A stretch of 64,000 nt of DNA from Belliella aquatica (GTDB taxonomy: Bacteria; Bacteroidota; Bacteroidia; Cytophagales; Cyclobacteriaceae). The stretch spans positions 23,754-87,753 of the forward strand of contig NZ_BMFD01000003.1 in NCBI RefSeq assembly GCF_014637795.1, given 5' to 3'. Of the stretch, positions 1-6,903 are shown one piece after another. Under the pieces are notes generated by a model. The model ran no database searches and was not told the origin of the DNA. It saw only the letters and a program-made list of their open reading frames with translations. Both the position numbers and the translations under genes were made by a program. The number at the start of each line of letters is the position of its first letter. Position 1 is the first letter of the stretch.

Positions 1-222
1 CACAGGGGCTGGTGGACCTAATATTAATTCAGCTAAACCTTCATCGGAAAGCTGATTAACCTCTTCAAAGGAAAGGCCTGTTTGTTGAAATCTTTTAAGA
101 TAGGACTTGACAGTATTGCGGGAGACTCCCGTCAATTTACTGAGCTGCTTGGAGCCATGGCCATCAAAATGGCCTCGTAAAATTTGTTTGATCTTGTTCA
201 TGGTAAGAGTGCGATTGGCCAT
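1..222 (-). CDS. istA: IS21 family transposase IstA, N-terminal part
   Basis: Partial gene: 74 codons are visible from an ATG at 222, and the frame is open to the window edge. The protein begins MANRTLTMNKIKQILR and continues into a helix-turn-helix with the stretch GHGSKQLSKLTGVSRNTVKS, the usual N-terminal DNA-binding region of IstA transposases. A second possible start is the Met eight codons in (201). The DDE catalytic core lies outside the window. IstA acts with the ATPase IstB to move the element and is thought to bind the repeats at 298-377. Confidence 0.8.
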   Translation of the reverse strand, partial: MANRTLTMNKIKQILRGHFDGHGSKQLSKLTGVSRNTVKSYLKRFQQTGLSFEEVNQLSDEGLAELILGPPAPV

Positions 223-297
223 GGGAATGCTTAATTGTTTGCACTCCTAACAGGACTTAAAAGCCTCCTATTCCATTCCAGAAAAATAACTTTTGAC

Positions 298-377
298 GGG
301 GGTCAGTTTACATCACCAGCCGGGGGTCAATTTGCATCACCAGCTGGGGGTCAATTTAAATCGTCAGAAGGGGGTCA
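298..377. repeat. Four 24-bp-spaced terminal repeats of the IS21 element
   Basis: GGGGGTCA starts at 298, 322, 346 and 370, an exact 24-bp period. The first spacers share CATCACCAGC and the third has diverged. IS21-family ends carry such repeats as transposase binding sites, so the block probably marks the end of the element. The regular spacing is seen directly; the binding role is inferred from the family. Confidence 0.8.
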
Positions 378-754
378 ACTTCATCATTTTTTGCAATCTA
401 TGGTATAACCAGGTTCAAAATGGTTTCAGTAATCAAACTTTTAATAGAATTGATTTCGCAAACCAAAATTTGACATTAGAGTATTTTCCAACAAATCAGC
501 ATTTTTTCACTTTAGATATATCAGAGAACTATTCTGCAAACCTTAGTCAATCAACAAGAATTTCGACTCAGTTTGTAGACTTTTCTTATCGATGGAAGCC
601 TGAATTTACAAAGATCGAATTTGGCCTTTTTGCAGAGAACCTATTAAATAAAAATTTCTTTGATACGTATGTAAGCTCCTTTAATTTCGAATCAGTTCAA
701 AGAATATATTTACGACCTCGACAAATAATAGTAAGAGCATATTTTACTTTATGA
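378..754 (+). pseudogene. TonB-dependent receptor, C-terminal remnant
   Basis: About 125 codons end at a TGA at 752-754. The reading shows the last beta strands of an outer-membrane receptor: a segment FGLFAENLLNKNFFDTYVSS, then a closing strand RQIIVRAYFTL that ends in a hydrophobic C-terminus, as in TonB-dependent receptors. The 5' part (normally 600-900 residues, including signal peptide and plug) is missing because the IS21 end abuts it. The frame stays open back through the IS repeats to a TTG at 293, so a chimeric 153-residue ORF exists, but it has no signal peptide and is unlikely to be functional. Confidence 0.7.
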
Positions 755-1190
755 AAAAATTCCACATCGAATCTTTTTCCAAAGTTAAACTTAATAAAGG
801 TCACAAAAAGACCCATTTAACCCAATCTAAAATCAATTTAGTTTATTGGTAATAAATCGAAAAACCCAAGTATTCACCTCAAATTTCCTGAAATTTCCTC
901 AATTTCTCTATATTAAAATAATACAATTCAATATAAAATAATCATATTTATTTCCCAAAATACGCCAATTTCCACCGTCTTCCTCCCGTCCGCGTTCCGA
1001 CCGTGTCCCGTATGCCTCCCGACCATTCGCCGACTTTTGGAGAAAAACCAAGAAAACATATAACTATTTCAATATTGTATTTTTCCAAGACAAAAAAAAT
1101 TAGAAACAGTGCAATTTGTTCTTTATGACATGAAATAATTTATTTTTTAAAATCAGAAGTAGCTTAAACTAAGTGTTTCATGTGATATCA
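755..1190. other. Gene-free stretch after the receptor remnant
   Basis: I see no convincing coding region. It is mostly AT-rich with a short GC-rich patch at about 966-1035. Together with the following 1.3 kb it forms a gene-free island between the interrupted receptor and the phage-like cassette. Confidence 0.5.
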
Positions 1191-1193
1191 ATA

Positions 1194-1260
1194 AAGAACA
1201 CCAAAAGGTGTTCAAATCCGCAAGGGTATTTTACCCCGAGTGGAACTCGGGGAATAACCA
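1194..1260. repeat. Cluster of small palindromic hairpins
   Basis: Two perfect inverted repeats stand close together: GAACACC/GGTGTTC at 1196-1213 with an AAAA loop, and CCCCGAG/CTCGGGG at 1234-1252 with a five-base loop. No gene reads into them and no T-tract follows, so they look like REP-type dispersed hairpins rather than terminators. Confidence 0.6.
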
Positions 1261-1324
1261 AACTTAAATTATGCTAAAATTACCGACCCTGAAAGGCGTC
1301 GAATTTCTACATTTCAAACAGAGA

Positions 1325-1400
1325 GAAAAAGTAAGAGAAAAAAATATATTTATCCAAAAAACGATTCTCTCACTACTCAAAATCCATCTTCCACCTCCTA
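1325..1400. repeat. Dispersed repeat, copy A (AAAAAGTAAGAG family)
   Basis: Shares the blocks AAAAAGTAAGAGAA, TTCTCTCAC and an ATCCATCTTCCACCTCC-like tail with copies near 1784 and 1981, in the same order and spacing. Any ORF across it is low-complexity and unconvincing. Confidence 0.55.
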
Positions 1401-1553
1401 ATTTCATCCATTCCCTATCGTCCCGAGAGATACCTCTACTTCCCAATATACCCACCGCCGGGACTCCCGGTCAGGTGTGCGCACTTTTCCACCCTGCACG
1501 GCAGCACAAAACGAGATTGGTGACTATTGATTCTTTCCTGTGCTTTGTACAGG

Positions 1554-1620
1554 GCTATTAATGGTTCAGCCCTTTCAGAGCCTGCCCCGCAGAATTACGG
1601 GGGCTGCTTTCCCTGACTAG
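1554..1620. repeat. Hairpin-like dispersed element
   Basis: A stretch containing TTCAGCCCTTTCAGAGCC and related short inverted motifs resembles the hairpin elements at 1234-1252 and 2097-2200. No coding potential or terminator tail was seen. Confidence 0.4.
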
Positions 1621-1783
1621 ATATATTCTTTAGAGTAGATTCACAACTCCTAGTCTGAATGAACCAAACTAGTTAAATCTGATTTTAAAAATGAAATCTT
1701 CAAACCACACTCTAAGCGTCTGATGCGGGCGGGCTGAATTTCGACCGGGGGGGCGGTGGCAAGAGCGTGGAAGGATTCGAAAT

Positions 1784-1883
1784 TCTTGACTTTTTGGTTA
1801 CTTTTTGCGTCAAGGCAAAAAGTAAGAGGAAGAAATATAAATTGCTGCAAAACTTTCTCTCACTAAAATCAATCTCCACCCAT
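1784..1883. repeat. Dispersed repeat, copy B
   Basis: Begins with the inverted repeat TTACTTTTT/AAAAAGTAA (1798-1825), then AGTAAGAGGAAGAA, TTTCTCTCACTAAAATCAA and CTCCACC. It aligns with copies A and C. The hairpin at its head suggests a mobile or structured non-coding element. Confidence 0.6.
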
Positions 1884-1980
1884 TTTTAGGTTGGAAAAAT
1901 TAGCTTAAAATTAAATTGGGTATAGATTTTCTATACTTTACAAATCCGTAATCCTGATTTAAAAGCATCACCTCAGGCCT

Positions 1981-2078
1981 AGATTTTTTGTTACTTTTTC
2001 ATCGATAGAAAAAGTAAGAGAAAATAATCTGTTTACCTCCAATACTTTCTCTCACCACCCATAATCAACCTCCTCAAA
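1981..2078. repeat. Dispersed repeat, copy C
   Basis: Contains the same head hairpin TTACTTTTT...AAAAAGTAA followed by GAGAAAATAA, TACTTTCTCTCACCACC and AATCAACCTCCTC. It is the closest match to copy B. A shorter related stretch (GAAGTAAGAGGAAGACC) lies at 4691-4710, upstream of the TetR gene. Confidence 0.6.
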
Positions 2079-2089
2079 AGAAAAAAAAG

Positions 2090-2205
2090 TAAGTTCGACC
2101 CCCTCAGGGTCGGTAAGGTGGAGTCATCCATCCATCCTTCCTTTCCCCAGGTTTCACCTGAGGTTATTGAAAGGTTTGACCATTTCATGGTCATTCATTT
2201 CCTTG
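2090..2205. repeat. Cluster of hairpin elements with TTTCA centres
   Basis: Three short inverted repeats follow each other: GACCC/GGGTC at 2097-2111, CAGGTTTCACCTG near 2150, and GACCATTTCATGGTC near 2178. They look like members of one small-palindrome family. From 2206 to 2509 I see nothing beyond AT-rich sequence. Confidence 0.5.
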
Positions 2206-2509
2206 ATTACAGTAGTAGATTCTAATTTTTTAACACCCTTTCTCCTTTTCCCTTTCTTGCCCGCCGTGGCGGGAACCTCATTCAATCCAATTAACCCTTT
2301 TATCCTCTTAATCCCTATAATTCAATCCCTCAATTACCCAGTTAACCAATAAACTAATTCAACCAATACCAAAATCAACCGTGTCCATTTGTGTTAATCT
2401 GTGGTAAATAACCCCCTTTTCCGCAAAACTCGCACAATCCGCATACCTATTTCCAAACCCTCTGACTACCAGCCATATTTGACCATGTTTCACTTAAAAC
2501 CATATCAAA

Positions 2510-3256
2510 ATGGCAAAACAAACAGGTATAATTCCCCTCAGCGGTAACATTGGAAAGCTGAACTTCTTCAAAAACCGCGATGGCTACCAGGCCAGAGAAA
2601 AGGGTGGGGTCCCAAAATCCAGAATCATGACGGATCCTCGATATGCACGAACCAGAGAAAATATCGCCGAGTTCAAGACCAATGCCGAAGCAGTCAAACT
2701 GCTAAAGGATACAGTCAGACCGGCAATCATCAAAATCTCTGATCCTAGACTGCATCAAAGAATGATCAAGAGAATGCTGGAAGTCCTCCGTACTGACCCA
2801 ATCAACGTGAGAGGTGAGCGACAGGTAGCCGAAGGTGACTGGTTGATGATGCAGGGACTGGAAATGAATATCAAAGCCAACTTGGCGACGGTACTCAAAC
2901 CAGAACTCACATTTGCCAACTCAGCAGCGGATTGGTCAGTGTCTGTTCCGGAGTTTCAGCCCAGCGACTTTCTGATGATTCCTGAAGGTGCCACGCACTT
3001 CAGAGTATTCGCAGTAGGTGCATCGGTCAATTTCCAAACATCAGAAAGGAACTTCATCATGGAAGCTTCGGCAGAACTCCCAATTGGAGATGTGTCAGCT
3101 CCTCTGACGCTGACTATTCCTAAAGCAACCTTGGTGGATCCTCACAAAGTTTTCCTGCTGGGAGTGGAGTTTCTGCAAATTGTAAATGGACAGAACTATG
3201 CGCTCAGCAATGGTGCGCATAATGCTGCATCCATCATTACCGCTGAAAAAGACTAA
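2510..3256 (+). CDS. Unknown protein of a phage-like cassette (DUF6266-like)
   Basis: 248 residues from an ATG. The N-terminus MAKQTGIIPLSGNIGKLNFF followed by YQAREKGGVPKSRI and DPRYARTREN is a pattern I associate with Bacteroidetes proteins of the DUF6266 type; this match is from memory and unverified. Residues 35-110 are basic and look helical; residues 125-245 are predicted mostly beta, with a PEGATHFRVFAVGASV stretch. There is no signal peptide, transmembrane segment or catalytic motif. It is the first of four co-directional genes, 3 bp ahead of the DUF5675 gene, which suggests a structural or DNA-associated role in a domesticated phage-derived module. Function is unknown. Confidence 0.75.
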   Translation: MAKQTGIIPLSGNIGKLNFFKNRDGYQAREKGGVPKSRIMTDPRYARTRENIAEFKTNAEAVKLLKDTVRPAIIKISDPRLHQRMIKRMLEVLRTDPINVRGERQVAEGDWLMMQGLEMNIKANLATVLKPELTFANSAADWSVSVPEFQPSDFLMIPEGATHFRVFAVGASVNFQTSERNFIMEASAELPIGDVSAPLTLTIPKATLVDPHKVFLLGVEFLQIVNGQNYALSNGAHNAASIITAEKD

Positions 3257-3259
3257 GCC

Positions 3260-3664
3260 ATGACGGTGCAGCTCTTTAGGAAATACAGGAAAGAGATGAC
3301 TATAGGGTACTTGATGGCTGAAGGCAAATTGATTGCCAAGACCATCGAGCAAACCAAGTCATCAAAAAAAACCTGTATCCAAGAAGGCAAGTACGAGCTC
3401 CTCCTTCAGCACAATGAAAACAGAGGATGGTTCCTTGAACTTGACAATAGGGGGCCTAGCAAATACACCATTAGCCCATTACAAAAAGGGAAGTTTATAC
3501 CGCTTTTGGGAATAGCACCTGTCCTGCATTGGGATAGGAAAGCAAAGTTCTCAAGGTTGGCTACTTTCAAAGTATTCGAAGCTTTTGAAAAAGTATTTGC
3601 ATCAGGTGACAGATTATGGCTTGAGGTGACGGAAGGGATCCAAGATTTCTTGCCTGATGATTAG
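3260..3664 (+). CDS. DUF5675 family protein
   Basis: 134 residues. The order of features fits DUF5675: an N-terminal beta hairpin with GKLIAKTIEQ, then CIQEGKYELLLQHN, then FLELDNRG, ending in LWLEVTEGI. The family is common in phages and prophage-like clusters and its biochemical role is not established. It starts 3 bp after the preceding stop and its last codons overlap the next gene by 8 bp (ATG at 3657), so the genes are probably translationally coupled. No export signal is visible. Confidence 0.7.
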   Translation: MTVQLFRKYRKEMTIGYLMAEGKLIAKTIEQTKSSKKTCIQEGKYELLLQHNENRGWFLELDNRGPSKYTISPLQKGKFIPLLGIAPVLHWDRKAKFSRLATFKVFEAFEKVFASGDRLWLEVTEGIQDFLPDD

Positions 3665-3845
3665 TCTACTAGTCTTAGGAGTTGGAGGGGTGATGTCACT
3701 CCTCCTCTCCATCATCGCATATTTCCTCAAGCTTTTGGTTCAGGATATCCGGGATCTCAGAAAAGATTACGGTGACCTGAGAGAACTCTGCATTTGGCTC
3801 AAAGCCAAGCAGACAACCTTAGAACACAAGATCACTAAATCTTAA
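3657..3845 (+). CDS. Small membrane protein with a coiled-coil tail
   Basis: 62 residues: one strongly hydrophobic segment (residues 2-26, LLVLGVGGVMSLLLSIIAYF) and then a charged helical tail with heptad-like spacing (LVQDIRDLRKDYGDLRELCI). This one-TM plus coiled-coil layout recalls phage haemolysin/XhlA-type accessory proteins that work with holins. The family assignment is inferred from size, topology and the neighbouring DUF5675 gene. It overlaps the upstream gene by 8 bp, which supports expression. Confidence 0.65.
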   Translation: MISLLVLGVGGVMSLLLSIIAYFLKLLVQDIRDLRKDYGDLRELCIWLKAKQTTLEHKITKS

Positions 3846-3849
3846 TTCT

Positions 3850-3867
3850 CCCCGATTCCTATCGGGG
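3850..3867 (+). other. Small hairpin between the two membrane-protein genes
   Basis: CCCCGAT/ATCGGGG with a TCCT loop. It is followed by an AT-rich stretch with repeated TAAAATCTAAAATCTAA rather than a T-tract, so it is more likely an RNA-processing or stability hairpin within the operon than a terminator. Confidence 0.5.
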
Positions 3868-3906
3868 CTAAAATCTAAAATCTAATATCTTAATTCTAAA
3901 ATTAAA

Positions 3907-4128
3907 ATGGAAGTAAACAAATTAATCTCTGAATTAAAGACAAGGTGGAAGAAACCAACGCCACCTTTATTCCAAAAACTGGGTCAACTCGGATTGATCC
4001 TAGCTGGAATTGGCGGAGCAATCCTAACAGTTCCTATAGCCTTACCCATCGTTCTGACAAACGTAGCAGGTTATTTATTAACAGCGGGTACCGTTCTGGC
4101 AAGTATTAGCCAGATTACGAGTGAATAA
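3907..4128 (+). CDS. Small two-helix membrane protein (holin-like)
   Basis: 73 residues: a basic N-terminal helix (residues 1-22), then two hydrophobic segments (about 25-44 and 47-70) rich in Gly, Ala, Ile and Thr. Size and topology resemble small class II holins, but no family was recognised. It lies 61 bp after the previous gene, is the last gene of the cassette, and is followed at once by a strong terminator. The holin role is inference. Confidence 0.6.
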   Translation: MEVNKLISELKTRWKKPTPPLFQKLGQLGLILAGIGGAILTVPIALPIVLTNVAGYLLTAGTVLASISQITSE

Positions 4129-4135
4129 TTGATTT

Positions 4136-4167
4136 AATCAGGGGAGCTTTGTTCCCCTGATTTTTTT
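4136..4167 (+). terminator. Rho-independent terminator of the cassette
   Basis: Perfect 10-bp stem AATCAGGGGA/TCCCCTGATT with a 7-base loop and a following T run, 7 bp after the last stop of the four-gene cassette. It also separates the cassette from the convergent gene ending at 4190. Confidence 0.85.
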
Positions 4168-4189
4168 AATTTAAACTATATGAAACACC

Positions 4190-4579
4190 CTACAAAAAAT
4201 ACCTCAAACTCCTCCCATTTTTATCGGCTTGAATTAGATTGTTGTTTTTTAAATAGGATAACCTAACTGAAATGGATTTTTCTAGTTTCACCACATCAGT
4301 TTCAGGCTCGAGTTCTTTAATCTTATCAATAATCTCACTTTTATCTCCTGATTTCAATTCGCGAATCACAAAAAGTATTTTCTTATCTAACTTTAATTTT
4401 GAAGAATAGGTGTCAGGCACAGATGCTTCTTCGAGAGAACTGATATCTTTTGGAATAGCAGCAAAATCCACTCCTTTAATGGCACTCAAAGCCACATCAA
4501 TCTTTTCTATTTCAGTGATCAATGATTTCCTTTTGTCAATCAAAAACTTAATGATCTCTGTTTCAGATATTCCGCTCAT
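4190..4579 (-). CDS. Unknown protein with winged-helix-like C-terminus
   Basis: 129 residues from the ATG at 4579. Residues 1-35 form a charged, probably coiled-coil helix (EIIKFLIDKRKSLITEIEKI); the middle is Ser/Pro/Asp-rich; residues 64-129 contain helix-turn-helix-like segments ending in VRLSYLKNNNLIQADKNGRS, which resembles a winged-helix wing, and a terminal beta strand. A small dimeric DNA-binding protein is plausible. No family was recognised. It converges on the phage-like cassette. Confidence 0.6.
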   Translation of the reverse strand: MSGISETEIIKFLIDKRKSLITEIEKIDVALSAIKGVDFAAIPKDISSLEEASVPDTYSSKLKLDKKILFVIRELKSGDKSEIIDKIKELEPETDVVKLEKSISVRLSYLKNNNLIQADKNGRSLRYFL

Positions 4580-4804
4580 AGTTTTATTTTATATCTGTAA
4601 AAATAATTTTATTTATTTAAATATCCATTATTAATTAAAAAAATGACACTATTTTGATTTTAATCTTTAAATAAAAATTAATTCGGTAAGGAAGTAAGAG
4701 GAAGACCAATTGTTTAAAACACAACCAAAACTCTTTTTGAGCAGGTAAGTTTGATTTTAAGGAAAAAGTCATTTGATTTATACACATCATATAAAATTCA
4801 TAGA

Positions 4805-5401
4805 ATGAAAGAAGCTAACGAACTCAAATTATTTCTCGCCATTGAAGAGCTTTTCTCAAAAAAAGGATACGCAGCACTTGGTGTCAATGCAGTAGCAAAA
4901 AAATCAGGTGTAGACAAAACTTACATCTATAGAAGATTTGAGACTTTCGAAAAATTATTGGAGTCTTATTTTATCCACAAAGATTATTGGTCTACTCGTG
5001 TAGGTGTTTTAAATGAAGTGATGGCCAATGATGCCCCTTTTACCTTCAGACAAATAGTAGATTACTACTTACACAAACAATTTGATACTGTCTTGGAAGA
5101 CAAACAATTCCAGAAATTAATGTTGTGGAGTGTTTCGGAAGAGAATGAATTGATGAAATCATTTATCGCAAAACGAGAAGAGGTAGGAGAAAATCTCTTT
5201 GAGGCAGCCAAGGCAGAAATCAAAGAAAAGGCTGTAGATTTTCGGGCGGTATCTGCAATCAATGTTGCCGGACTTTATTACTTAGGACTCCACGCAGCTT
5301 CAAACAATGGGACTTTCTGTGGTCTTAACCTCAACACGGCAGAAGACCAACAAAAAATCAAAGACGCCATCTCCTTTATCAATCAAATATTCCTAAAATA
5401 A
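4805..5401 (+). CDS. TetR family transcriptional regulator
   Basis: 198 residues from the ATG at 4805; a TTG 18 codons upstream also lies in frame but would add an unconserved extension. Residues 1-50 form the TetR DNA-binding domain, with AIEELFSKKGYAALGVNAVA followed by SGVDKTYIYRRFETFEKLL, the expected helix-turn-helix and Y-x-R-F signature. The C-terminal 140 residues are the helical ligand/dimer domain. The gene stands alone with its own terminator; no obvious target gene is adjacent, so the ligand cannot be guessed. Confidence 0.85.
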   Translation: MKEANELKLFLAIEELFSKKGYAALGVNAVAKKSGVDKTYIYRRFETFEKLLESYFIHKDYWSTRVGVLNEVMANDAPFTFRQIVDYYLHKQFDTVLEDKQFQKLMLWSVSEENELMKSFIAKREEVGENLFEAAKAEIKEKAVDFRAVSAINVAGLYYLGLHAASNNGTFCGLNLNTAEDQQKIKDAISFINQIFLK

Positions 5402-5426
5402 ATAAGCCCCAAACTGGGGCTTATTA
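5401..5426 (+). terminator. Terminator after the TetR gene
   Basis: Inverted repeat AAGCCCC/GGGGCTT at 5403-5422 followed by TTATTAT, directly at the stop codon of the regulator. The stem is short but GC-rich. Confidence 0.7.
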
Positions 5427-5430
5427 TACC

Positions 5431-5646
5431 AATTGGTTCAAGTCTATAGACTTGGACCTTAAATCTTGCAGTTTTCAAACTACCTACTACTTTTTAAGAT
5501 TTCTCCTGGAGCACCCTTTTTCCTTTAACCTTTTCCCTAATTGGTTCAAATCTATAGACTTGGACCTTAAATCTTGCAGTTTTCAAACTGCTTACTACTT
5601 TTTAAGATTTCTCCTGGAGCACCCTTTTTCCTTTAACCTTTTCCCT
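5431..5646. repeat. 108-bp direct tandem duplication with a palindromic head
   Basis: Units 5431-5538 and 5539-5646 are nearly identical (about three differences). Each begins with a 24-bp near-palindrome, GGTTCAAGTCTATAGACTTG plus GACC in unit 1 (5435-5458). The reading frames across it encode low-complexity Phe/Leu-rich peptides and are not credible genes. The remaining stretch to 5799 is AT-rich, contains GTTGAC-type repeats near 5776, and holds no gene. Confidence 0.85.
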
Positions 5647-5799
5647 TTCCACTAATCAGCCAAGCTTTTCTAACTTTCCAACATTTAAACTTTATCAACC
5701 TCCCTACATCATCATTATTCCAATCAATTAATCCCCCTAACCAATAACCAATCAACCAATTGACTACCTTTTTTCAGTTGACAGTCGACCGTTGACAAT

Positions 5800-6753
5800 T
5801 TAAAAATTAACCAGATACTCCGGCAAATTCGCCAAAATATCCTCAGTCATTTTTTTCAGATCATAATCATGTTTCCAGCCCCAGTCTGCTCTTGCACTAC
5901 TATCATCAATACTATCCGGCCAACTGTCGGCAATAGCCTGTCTAAAGTCAGGTGCATACGAAATACTAAAATCAGGATAATGGATTTTGATACTTTCGAA
6001 GATTTCTTGCGGGGTAAAGCTGATTGCTGAAAGGTTATAGCTAGATCGGATTTTCACTTGCTCCTTTGGGGCATGCATCAGGTCAAGTGTTGCCTTGATC
6101 GCGTCAGGCATGTACATCATCGGGAGGGCACTGTCTTCTCTCAAGAATGAAACAAAATGCTCTCCTGCAATGGCTTTATGATAGATATCTACCGCATAAT
6201 CCGTCGTGCCTCCGCCAGGTAGAGATTTATAGCCGATAAGTCCAGGATACCTTAAGCTTCTCACATCCACGCCAAACTTTTGGAAATAATATTCACACCA
6301 TCTTTCTCCAGCTTGTTTGGAAATGCCATAGACTGTATTAGGTTCTTTGACACAATATTGTGGCGTATGGATTTTTGGAGTATTTGGGCCAAATACCGCA
6401 ATACTTGATGGCCAATAGACCTTGTCCATCTTATGTTCCTTGGCAAGTTCCAATACAAAAAGAAGACTATCCATATTCAGCTGCCAGGCAAAAAGTGGAT
6501 TTTTCTCTCCTGTGGCGGAAAGTACTGCCGCGAGATGATAGATTTGCTTTACATTTTCCTTCTTTACCAAGTTAGTGACTGCATCATGATTCATGATGTC
6601 CAAAACAGCAGTTTTGCAATAGTCAAACTTTTCGAGGGATTTGGGATTGATATCGGTTGCAATAACATTATCGCCTCCGTACTGTTGGGTAAGTGCAAGT
6701 GTGAGCTCCGAACCAAGTTGTCCGGCTGCACCGATGATAAGAATTCTGTCCAT
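5800..6753 (-). CDS. tdh: L-threonine 3-dehydrogenase, SDR (epimerase-like) type
   Basis: 317 residues from the ATG at 6753; the frame extends to a TTG at 6768, but the Rossmann fold MDRILIIGAAGQLGSELTLA begins best at 6753. The NAD-binding GxxGxxG is in the first 15 residues. The catalytic YxxxK is in NTVYGISKQAGERW, with the Ser of WPSSIAVFGP upstream. The enzyme oxidises L-threonine to 2-amino-3-ketobutyrate. The adjacent divergent gene encodes the ligase that uses this product, which makes the assignment much firmer than sequence alone. Length fits the family. Confidence 0.88.
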   Translation of the reverse strand: MDRILIIGAAGQLGSELTLALTQQYGGDNVIATDINPKSLEKFDYCKTAVLDIMNHDAVTNLVKKENVKQIYHLAAVLSATGEKNPLFAWQLNMDSLLFVLELAKEHKMDKVYWPSSIAVFGPNTPKIHTPQYCVKEPNTVYGISKQAGERWCEYYFQKFGVDVRSLRYPGLIGYKSLPGGGTTDYAVDIYHKAIAGEHFVSFLREDSALPMMYMPDAIKATLDLMHAPKEQVKIRSSYNLSAISFTPQEIFESIKIHYPDFSISYAPDFRQAIADSWPDSIDDSSARADWGWKHDYDLKKMTEDILANLPEYLVNF

Positions 6754-6903
6754 TATTAAAACTTTCAATCTATTAGGTTTCCTAGACCCTTTAGCTTTTG
6801 ATATATTTGGGTATTGATTGAGACAAAAATAAGGATTTCATTTTAGTATTCTTATTTAATTCCCATCGATGTCGATTACATTCCATATTTAAAACAAAAT
6901 AAT

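Larger units (their letters stand above)
1..377 (-). mobile_element. IS21-family insertion sequence, one end (runs off the window)
   Basis: The element holds the start of an istA-like transposase gene reading out of the window and a terminal block of four GGGGGTCA repeats spaced exactly 24 bp apart. Multiple subterminal repeats next to istA are typical of IS21-family ends. I place the boundary at about 377, where the last repeat gives TGACCCCC on the minus strand. The sequence beyond it reads as part of a TonB-dependent receptor. The other end, istB and any target duplication lie outside the window. Confidence 0.8.

Noticed and set aside
293-754. A 153-residue ORF from a TTG that spans the IS repeats and the receptor remnant
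   Set aside because: Its first 28 residues come from the 24-bp IS repeats and it lacks a signal peptide; I treat only 378-754 as a remnant.
1271-1561. A 96-residue ORF in the gene-free island
   Set aside because: It reads through repeat copy A and hairpins, with composition unlike a protein and no family resemblance.
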